Source: JAILLW01 sp045640525
GTDB lineage: Bacteria; Bacillota; Clostridia; Lachnospirales; Lachnospiraceae
Assembly: GCA_045640525.1 (NCBI GenBank)
Contig: JAZUFE010000024.1
Span: 1 to 19,903, forward strand
Direction of reading: 5' to 3'
DNA: 19,903 bases
The number at the start of each line of letters is the position of its first letter. Position 1 is the first letter of the stretch. A program made the translations under genes and the position numbers. The notes under the pieces were generated by a model. The model was not told the origin of the DNA, ran no database searches, and worked only from the letters and a program-made list of their open reading frames with translations. Shown piece by piece: positions 14,478-19,903 of this stretch.

Positions 14478-15392
14478 TTAACTTTTGTTAAGATAACTTT
14501 CAACACTGTTAACGGCATTTGCTCCGTCCGCAACCGCCGTAACTATTTGTCTTAGCTTTTTGGTTCGTAAGTCTCCTGCGACAAACAATCCCGGAGTTGC
14601 CGTTACGCATTGCTCGCCGCTCATAACATAGCCCTTTTCGTCCAAAGAAGCCAATCCTTTAACAAGTTCGTTTTGAGGCAGTATTCCTACTGCGATAAAA
14701 ATACCCGATACTTCAAGAACACTTTGTTCATTGGTCTTACTGTTGGTAATGTTAAGACTCTCTACCTGGTCCTCTCCGTTAATCTTATCAACTACCGTAT
14801 CCCAAATAACTTCTACATTCGGAAGACTCATCAGTCTGTTTTGAAGCATTGCCGCTGCCCTTAGTTTATCGCGTCTGTGTATAAGATATACTTTCTCGCA
14901 ATTTCTGGCTAGGAATATGGCATCCTCAACAGCGACATCGCCACCGCCTACAACAGCAACTGTCTTTTCTTTAAAGAATGCACCGTCGCATGTTGCGCAG
15001 TAAGATACACCCATTCCGGATAAATCCTCTTCTCCCGGTATTCCGAGTTTGGCATGTTCGGCACCCATGGCAACAATAACCGTAGATGTTCTGTACTCGC
15101 CCTTTTGGGTAGTCAAAACGAATCCGCCGTCAATACGCGTTATCTTATCCACTTTGTTCTCGACTATTTGGCAATCCAGAGCCTCGGCATGTTCCCTAAA
15201 TTTATTTCCCAGTTCGATTCCGCTAATTCCTTTAAAGCCCAAATAATTATCAACTTCATAAGTATTAACAACCTGACCTCCGCAAATGGGGTGTTGCTCG
15301 AACGTTACGGAATTAAGACCCGCCCGCTTGGCATATACCGAAGCTGACAATCCTGCAGGGCCTGCACCTATAATCACGACATCATACATCAT
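14478..15392 (-). CDS. trxB: Thioredoxin reductase
   Basis: TrxB passes electrons from NADPH through FAD and a redox disulfide to thioredoxin in the cytoplasm. The 304-residue protein shows the FAD site GAGPAG (9-14) and the redox centre CATC (132-135) in VSYCATCDGAFF. The NADPH motif GGGDVA (149-154), HRRDKLRA (172-179) and the FAD-closing GD at 273-274 are also present. Length is normal for low-molecular-weight reductases. ATG 15392 overlaps the stop of the SDR gene by 4 nt (ATGA), with SD GGAGG inside the SDR tail, so translation is coupled. It is the last gene of the operon. A ferredoxin- or NADH-dependent variant cannot be fully excluded, but the HRRDKLRA motif favours NADPH. Confidence 0.94.
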   Translation of the reverse strand: MMYDVVIIGAGPAGLSASVYAKRAGLNSVTFEQHPICGGQVVNTYEVDNYLGFKGISGIELGNKFREHAEALDCQIVENKVDKITRIDGGFVLTTQKGEYRTSTVIVAMGAEHAKLGIPGEEDLSGMGVSYCATCDGAFFKEKTVAVVGGGDVAVEDAIFLARNCEKVYLIHRRDKLRAAAMLQNRLMSLPNVEVIWDTVVDKINGEDQVESLNITNSKTNEQSVLEVSGIFIAVGILPQNELVKGLASLDEKGYVMSGEQCVTATPGLFVAGDLRTKKLRQIVTAVADGANAVNSVESYLNKS

Positions 15393-16117
15393 ATTAAACC
15401 TCCGTCCATTCTTATAATCTGACCGGTAAGATAATCGGGAGATTCAAGAATACTTACTATCATTTCGGCGCACTCTTTAGGATAACCCAATCTGCATGCA
15501 GGAATCTCATCCACAAGCTCCTGCATTTCTTCGGCACTGAAGCATGAATTCATTGCCGTATCAATCACTCCGAAGGAAACCGCATTAACCTGCACGTTGC
15601 TTGGTGCAAGTTCCTTAGCCAATGCTTTGGTGAATGAATCCACGCCGCCCTTGGCTGTTGAATAGGCCACCTCCATGGACGCACCGACCTGTCCCCACAT
15701 TGAAGATATGTTTATTATCTTTCCGCATTTTTGATTGATAAAATACGGAACAGCCTCATGGCATATCCAAAACACCGAATTCAGATTCGTGTCCATTACC
15801 CTTGTCCAATCTTCAAATGACATCTGTGTCAGCAATCCCACATATGACATTGCGGCATTATTGATAATTGCATACAAATCATTCGTTCCAAGAACATCCT
15901 TAATCAACGTTGTGACTTCTTCCTTGTTGGAAACATCCGTTTGGGCAATACGACAATCTATGCCATACTTATCAACAACATAGTTCCTGACACTTTCAAG
16001 TTCATCCATTGAAGATGAACAAACCAGGTACAAATCATATCCTTTGGACGCCAATTCAATTGCAGTTGCCTTGCCAATGCCCCTTGAAGCACCGGTTACC
16101 AATACTCTCTTTTGCAT
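15389..16117 (-). CDS. Short-chain dehydrogenase/reductase, FabG-like; possibly EF-P 5-aminopentanone reductase
   Basis: The 242-residue protein is a classical SDR: NAD(P)-binding TGASRGIG (8-15), NNAA (86-89), Asn111, Ser138/139 in NISSM, and Tyr152/Lys156 in the YxxxK motif. The pattern WGQVGASMEVAYSTAKGG (141-158), followed by VNAVSFGVIDTAMN (177-190), resembles the YmfI group, which reduces a 5-aminopentanone on elongation factor P in Bacillus, more than fatty-acid FabG. That is family memory, not proof. The usual PG after the seventh strand is FG here. No fatty-acid genes are nearby. The start shares one base with the symporter stop (TAATG) and has no clear SD, so translation probably depends on termination-reinitiation. 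It overlaps trxB by 4 nt. Confidence 0.85.
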   Translation of the reverse strand: MQKRVLVTGASRGIGKATAIELASKGYDLYLVCSSSMDELESVRNYVVDKYGIDCRIAQTDVSNKEEVTTLIKDVLGTNDLYAIINNAAMSYVGLLTQMSFEDWTRVMDTNLNSVFWICHEAVPYFINQKCGKIINISSMWGQVGASMEVAYSTAKGGVDSFTKALAKELAPSNVQVNAVSFGVIDTAMNSCFSAEEMQELVDEIPACRLGYPKECAEMIVSILESPDYLTGQIIRMDGGLI

Positions 16118-17505
16118 TAATTAAACAAATATCCAAACTTATCAATCAATCCCATTATAAATGTAAACACGATAATAATCGGGACAACTATCATCATGTA
16201 ATAGCGAATGCCTTTAGGAAACTTTATCCCCTTTCCGCTATTAGCCTCGGCAATAAAGTTATTCCAGCCCCAGCCTCTTTTATTGCTTACTGCAAACAAC
16301 ACATATACAAGAGAACCCAGCGGAAGTGCAATATTACTTACGAGGAAATCTTCCAAATCCATCACGTTACTTCCGACATCAAACGGTTCGAATCCGCTCC
16401 AGAGATTAAATCCCAACACGCACGGAATTGACAATATGAACAATACCACTCCGCACCCGATACACGCTTTAACCCTTGATATATTAAACAATTCCATTGT
16501 GCATGCAACAATAGCCTCACACACGGCAAGCACCGTAGAAAATGCCGCAAAACACATAAACAGGAAGAAGAAGGAGCCCCAGAGTCTTCCGTTTGGCATA
16601 TTGGCAAAAATATTCGGTAATGTTACAAAAATAAGACTCGGTCCACTTCCGGCATCCACACCAAATGCAGAACAGCTTGGAAAAATAATTAATCCGGCTG
16701 CCATTGCAACAAACGTATCCAAAATTACAACATTGCACGATTCGCCGAGCAATGTTCTGTCTTTATTAATATAGCTTCCGAAAATAGCCATCGTACCAAT
16801 ACCCAAACTCAGAGTAAAGAAGGCCTGATTCATAGCGGCATTGACGATAGTCCATAAGCCTTTTTCCTTAATAGGTTCAATCGAGGGCTTTAAGTAGAAC
16901 TTGAGGCCTTCGGCACCTCCCGGAAGTCCGATTGCTCTGATGGCCAAAATTATCATCAATCCCAAAAGCATGACCATCATAATTTTCGTCACTTTTTCAA
17001 GTCCGTTTTGAACGCCGAATCCCAAAACCAGGAATCCCAAAGCCACAACTACCAGCAATGCTATTATCATAATTTTGGGGCTTCCCAACATATTTGAAAA
17101 CACACCTGATATATCATCCGGCGTCATCTTGTCAAACTTGCCGGTTAACATACAAATAAAGTAATAGAACATCCATCCTGTTACAACCGAATAGAACATA
17201 ATCAAAAGCCAGTTAGCCACATATGAAACTACACCGTGTGCATGCCACTTGCTCCCCTTGGGTTCAACCTCCTGATACATTTTGACCGGAGACTTTTGGG
17301 CAGCACGACCTATTGCAAATTCTATGGTCATAACCGGGATTCCCAGCAAAACCAAAAATCCTATATAAATAAGGACGAACGTAGCTCCGCCATACTGTCC
17401 TGTCATCCACGGGAACTTCCACACATTTCCCATTCCGATGGCGCAGCCTGCGCTAAGCAGTATGAATCCCAGGCGGCTTCCGAGTTTCTCTCTTTTTGGT
17501 TCCAT
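16117..17505 (-). CDS. Sodium-dependent amino acid symporter, NSS (SNF) family
   Basis: NSS transporters use the sodium gradient to import amino acids across the inner membrane. The 462-residue protein begins with the family hallmark of helix 1, AGCAIGMGNVWKFPWMTGQY (19-38), where the unwound segment binds Na+ and the substrate. About 11-12 hydrophobic segments follow, as in LeuT- and MhsT-type bacterial members. Helix 6 is recognisable around SLGIGTMAIFGSYI. The substrate cannot be read from sequence. The adjacent trpB suggests an aromatic amino acid or a related compound, which is inference. SD AAAGGA stands about 7 nt before ATG 17505. It lies 31 nt after ddh and is joined to the SDR gene by a 1-nt overlap. 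Confidence 0.92.
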   Translation of the reverse strand: MEPKREKLGSRLGFILLSAGCAIGMGNVWKFPWMTGQYGGATFVLIYIGFLVLLGIPVMTIEFAIGRAAQKSPVKMYQEVEPKGSKWHAHGVVSYVANWLLIMFYSVVTGWMFYYFICMLTGKFDKMTPDDISGVFSNMLGSPKIMIIALLVVVALGFLVLGFGVQNGLEKVTKIMMVMLLGLMIILAIRAIGLPGGAEGLKFYLKPSIEPIKEKGLWTIVNAAMNQAFFTLSLGIGTMAIFGSYINKDRTLLGESCNVVILDTFVAMAAGLIIFPSCSAFGVDAGSGPSLIFVTLPNIFANMPNGRLWGSFFFLFMCFAAFSTVLAVCEAIVACTMELFNISRVKACIGCGVVLFILSIPCVLGFNLWSGFEPFDVGSNVMDLEDFLVSNIALPLGSLVYVLFAVSNKRGWGWNNFIAEANSGKGIKFPKGIRYYMMIVVPIIIVFTFIMGLIDKFGYLFN

Positions 17506-17536
17506 AATTCATTCCTTTCAATTTCCGTTGTGTTTT

Positions 17537-18517
17537 CTACAGCAAATGAGCTCTCAACTCTTCATCGCTTTGTGCACTAAGATATGCGGGCGGTACATCA
17601 AGAACCGTTTTGCATCCGCGAACTCCTTCGTTATACATTCTGAATGCTGCTCTTGCATATGCAACAAGCACAGAAGTTGTAAACTCCGGATTGGAATCCA
17701 ATTTGAGGCTGTATTCTATTACATGTGTATTCTCTCTGTTCCATCCCGTCTTTCCTGAGCGAATTACACAGCCGCCATGAGGAATTCCTTTGTGATTGGC
17801 ATCAAGTTCTTCCTGCGTAATAAATGTGACAGTCGTGTCATAATCCGCAAAGTAATTAGGCATTTCCTTAATTTCTTTTTCAATTCTTGCCTTGTCGGCA
17901 CCCTCTTTGGCAACAACATAGCATTCACGTGTATGTTTCTGTCTTGTGGTTAATTCCGGCTGTTCTCCGCTTCTTACTTTCTCCATAGCTTCAAGAACAG
18001 GAACCGTATACTGTCTTGCATCCTGCACGCCTTCAATTCTGCGAATTGCATCGGAATGTCCCTGGCTTACTCCTCTGCCCCAGAATGTATAGTCCGCTCC
18101 GTCCGAAAGAACAGCATTGGCATAAACTCTGTTAAGGGAGAACATACCCGGATCCCATCCTACGGAAATCATGGCTATATGTCCGCCCTCTTTGGCAGCC
18201 GCATCAACATTGGCAAAATGCTGCGGGATTGTTGCGTGCGTATCAAAAGAATCGATTACATTAAAATCCTTGGCATACTTGGGTGTCATTTCCGGCAAAT
18301 CCGTAGCGGAACCTCCGCAAATTATAAGTACATCAATTTCATTTTTATGTTCAAGTATATCTTTAACGTTATAAACACCGGCTGACTGCGTCAAAATTTT
18401 AACTGTTGAAGGATCTCGCCTCGTAAATACGCAGGTAAGTTCCATATCCGAATTTTGCTTAACCGCACATTCAACTCCGCGTCCGAGATTACCGTAACCT
18501 AATATACCGATTTTCAT
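17537..18517 (-). CDS. ddh: meso-Diaminopimelate dehydrogenase
   Basis: Ddh makes meso-2,6-diaminopimelate in one NADPH-dependent step from tetrahydrodipicolinate, feeding lysine and cell-wall synthesis. The 326-residue protein starts with GILGYGNLGRGVE (4-16), a cofactor-binding loop typical of the family. It continues with VFTRRDPSTV (30-39), ICGGSATDLPEMTP, DSFDTHATIP, SVGWDPGMFSLNR and FWGRGVSQGHSDAIRRIEGV, all Ddh signatures around the substrate pocket. Length is typical. The SD GGAGG before ATG 18517 lies within 11 nt of the trpB stop. Its presence implies that the dehydrogenase variant of the DAP pathway is used; other pathway genes are not in the window. Confidence 0.95.
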   Translation of the reverse strand: MKIGILGYGNLGRGVECAVKQNSDMELTCVFTRRDPSTVKILTQSAGVYNVKDILEHKNEIDVLIICGGSATDLPEMTPKYAKDFNVIDSFDTHATIPQHFANVDAAAKEGGHIAMISVGWDPGMFSLNRVYANAVLSDGADYTFWGRGVSQGHSDAIRRIEGVQDARQYTVPVLEAMEKVRSGEQPELTTRQKHTRECYVVAKEGADKARIEKEIKEMPNYFADYDTTVTFITQEELDANHKGIPHGGCVIRSGKTGWNRENTHVIEYSLKLDSNPEFTTSVLVAYARAAFRMYNEGVRGCKTVLDVPPAYLSAQSDEELRAHLL

Positions 18518-18528
18518 AATTGCCTCCT

Positions 18529-19752
18529 TTATCTGATGCCGTAATGTTCAATTACATAATCCATATCTTTGTCTCCGCGTCCCGAAAGATTAATCAAAAT
18601 GGAACCTTTCTCCATTGTTTGGGCAAGTCTTATGGCATGTGCAACGGCGTGTGATGATTCTATTGCCGGAATTATTCCTTCCTTACGCGACAATTCAAAG
18701 AAAGCATCTATTGTCTCATTATCATCCACAACATCATACGTTACTCTGCCCAAATCGCGTAAAAACGCATGCTCGGGTCCCGAAGACGGATAATCCAATC
18801 CGGATGCTACCGAATAAACAGGTGCAGGTTCACCGTTTTCATCCTTAAGCATAATGGAGTTGAATCCATGCATGATTCCTTCCTCGCCATACTTAAGTGA
18901 TGCAGCATGATCACCGAGTTTCGGTCCGCGTCCCAGAGGTTCTACACCGTAAATATCAACAGGATCGTTCAAAAATCCGGCGAAGAATCCGGCTGCATTT
19001 GATCCGCCACCGACGCATGCCGTAATGGCATCGGGAAGATGACCTGTCATTTCAAGGAACTGTTCTCTTGCTTCAATACCGACAACAGCCTGAAAATCTC
19101 TTACCATAAGAGGGAAAGGATGCGGTCCCAAAACCGAACCTATACAATAAATGCAATCCTTGTATTCTTTGGAATATGCTCTGAATGCAGCATCAACAGC
19201 TTCCTTCAAAGTCTGATTGCCCTCGGTAACTTCAACCACATTGGCACCGAGTATTTTCATTCTGGCAACATTCGGAGCCTGTTTCTTAATATCAACCGCG
19301 CCCATATAGATATCGCACTCCATACCAAAGTATGCAGCTGCCGTAGCCAAAGCAACACCATGTTGTCCTGCGCCGGTTTCGGCTATCACCTTCTTCTTGC
19401 CCATGAACTTGGCCAAAAGCGCTTCGCCCATACAATGGTTAAGCTTATGTGCGCCGGAGTGATTCAAATCCTCCCTTTTGGCATAGAGCTGTACCTTACC
19501 GTTTCCGATTGAACGCGAAAGGCGCTCAAGATGTGAAATCGGTGTAGGGCGTCCCTGAAATTCTTTACGTATTCTTCTAAGTTCCGCAATAAACTGTCTT
19601 GACTGGCATATTGTGAAATATGCATCCGTAATCTCTGCCATGGCAGCCTTCAATTCGTCCGAAACATAACATCCGCCGTATTTTCCAAAATAACCGTCCT
19701 TATCGGGATAGTTCTTGAAATATGTGTCAAAATCAACATTATTAAGTATCAT
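18529..19752 (-). CDS. trpB: Tryptophan synthase beta chain, without an adjacent alpha-chain gene
   Basis: TrpB joins indole and L-serine to tryptophan using PLP. The 407-residue protein has the PLP lysine Lys103 in NHSGAHKLNH, AETGAGQHGVA with Glu125, the phosphate-binding GGGSNA (248-253), GLDYPSSGPEH (318-328), Glu365 in PAIESSHA and SGRGDKD (390-396). It is thus a TrpB1-type enzyme with all catalytic positions. Small differences from the usual pattern are HSGAHKLNH in place of HTGAHKINN, and YVSDEL in place of YVPE-L. No trpA or other trp gene is beside it; the next genes are ddh and a transporter. A free-standing enzyme using imported or external indole is possible, as is a related beta-replacement reaction. 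It heads the five-gene operon; its SD is GAAGG before ATG 19752. Confidence 0.92.
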   Translation of the reverse strand: MILNNVDFDTYFKNYPDKDGYFGKYGGCYVSDELKAAMAEITDAYFTICQSRQFIAELRRIRKEFQGRPTPISHLERLSRSIGNGKVQLYAKREDLNHSGAHKLNHCMGEALLAKFMGKKKVIAETGAGQHGVALATAAAYFGMECDIYMGAVDIKKQAPNVARMKILGANVVEVTEGNQTLKEAVDAAFRAYSKEYKDCIYCIGSVLGPHPFPLMVRDFQAVVGIEAREQFLEMTGHLPDAITACVGGGSNAAGFFAGFLNDPVDIYGVEPLGRGPKLGDHAASLKYGEEGIMHGFNSIMLKDENGEPAPVYSVASGLDYPSSGPEHAFLRDLGRVTYDVVDDNETIDAFFELSRKEGIIPAIESSHAVAHAIRLAQTMEKGSILINLSGRGDKDMDYVIEHYGIR

Positions 19753-19767
19753 ACTTTACCTTCGCTC

Positions 19768-19787
19768 TTTGTGTCATGCAACACAAA
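19768..19787. promoter_or_regulatory. Inverted repeat in the trpB leader
   Basis: TTTGTGT (19768-19774) and ACACAAA (19781-19787) are perfect inverted repeats around CATGCA. They lie between the putative -10 and the trpB start. The site could be a repressor operator or a small RNA hairpin just upstream of the SD. There is no T run, so it is not a terminator. Confidence 0.45.
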
Positions 19788-19805
19788 AATAAATATACAT
19801 CATAG

Positions 19806-19834
19806 TTTATAATAGTTCCATATTTGTGTGAAAA
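19806..19834 (-). promoter_or_regulatory. Probable promoter of the trpB operon
   Basis: TTTTCA (19834-19829), a 17-bp spacer and TATAAA (19811-19806) on the minus strand fit a moderate vegetative promoter. A start near 19799 gives a leader of about 47 nt that includes the inverted repeat. Confidence 0.45.
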
Positions 19835-19846
19835 ATTCTTTGTTTT

Positions 19847-19903
19847 CTAATTGATTTGCCATCGCCATCGTGCTTTGGCAAATCCCATAAATGCCTTTTT
19901 CAT
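19847..19903 (-). CDS. End fragment or small ORF with two Trp codons, upstream of trpB
   Basis: Reading from the right edge, an open frame of 18 codons ends at TAG 19847-19849 and contains W-R-W near its end. An ATG happens to lie on the last three bases of the window, so this may be a complete 18-residue peptide or the tail of a longer gene. There is no way to see an SD. A 9-bp inverted repeat (19853-19861 with 19876-19884) overlaps the end of the frame. I do not recognise the product. Confidence 0.3.
   Translation of the reverse strand: MKKAFMGFAKARWRWQIN

Noticed and set aside
14324..14533. 69-codon minus-strand open frame between trxB and the NlpC gene
   Set aside because: It overlaps the trxB end, a hairpin and the NlpC promoter, has no SD and no resemblance to a known protein.
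19753..19903. Classical trp attenuator or T-box before trpB
   Set aside because: No terminator hairpin with a T run and no T-box core sequence is visible in the part of the leader within the window.

Overview
The window looks like a piece of a low-to-moderate GC Firmicutes chromosome, most likely a butyrate-producing member of the Lachnospiraceae (Butyrivibrio/Roseburia-like). The reasons are a complete thl-crt-hbd-bcd-etfB-etfA gene order, strong GGAGG-type ribosome binding sites, an FMN riboswitch in front of an ECF riboflavin transporter, long-form hpf, and an SH3-NlpC/P60 wall hydrolase. The assignment rests on gene order and protein resemblance, not on a marker gene. Almost everything lies on the minus strand. 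The plus strand carries only a truncated regulator at the left edge and ribU.

Layout from left to right. (1) 1-1402: the tail of a small XRE regulator on plus, a shared terminator, and an XRE regulator with a multi-pass membrane domain on minus. (2) 1403-3831: a secreted protein that I read as DUF5722/glycosidase-like (minus), divergent from the FMN-riboswitch-controlled ribU (plus). Each has its own promoter. (3) 3796-10033: the butyryl-CoA operon, read right to left as thl, crt, hbd, bcd, etfB, etfA. It has a clear promoter, a candidate Rex (NADH/NAD+) operator just inside the transcript, and a strong terminator. (4) 10068-12150: three adjacent small membrane proteins of unknown function, two with an N-terminal zinc ribbon. 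(5) 12200-12837: hpf with its own promoter and terminator. (6) 12864-14388: a secreted SH3-SH3-NlpC/P60 hydrolase with a consensus promoter and a perfect WalR-type box. (7) 14433-19834: a tight operon trpB, ddh, NSS-family symporter, SDR reductase, trxB. (8) 19847-19903: an end fragment with a small Trp-containing reading frame.

The butyrate operon encodes the route from two acetyl-CoA to butyryl-CoA: condensation (thl), reduction (hbd), dehydration (crt) and electron-bifurcating reduction (bcd with EtfAB). No terminal butyrate gene (but, buk, ptb) is in the window. The most striking observation is that etfA carries a single in-frame TAA at codon 93 in an otherwise intact reading frame. All neighbouring operon genes also use TAA as their true stop, so this is a nonsense change, a sequencing error or a recoding event, not a different genetic code.

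The other points worth following are regulatory: the WalR box at the wall hydrolase, the Rex-like site at thl, the inverted repeats at trpB, and the unassigned zinc-ribbon membrane trio. I saw no tRNA, rRNA, insertion sequence, phage gene or CRISPR array.
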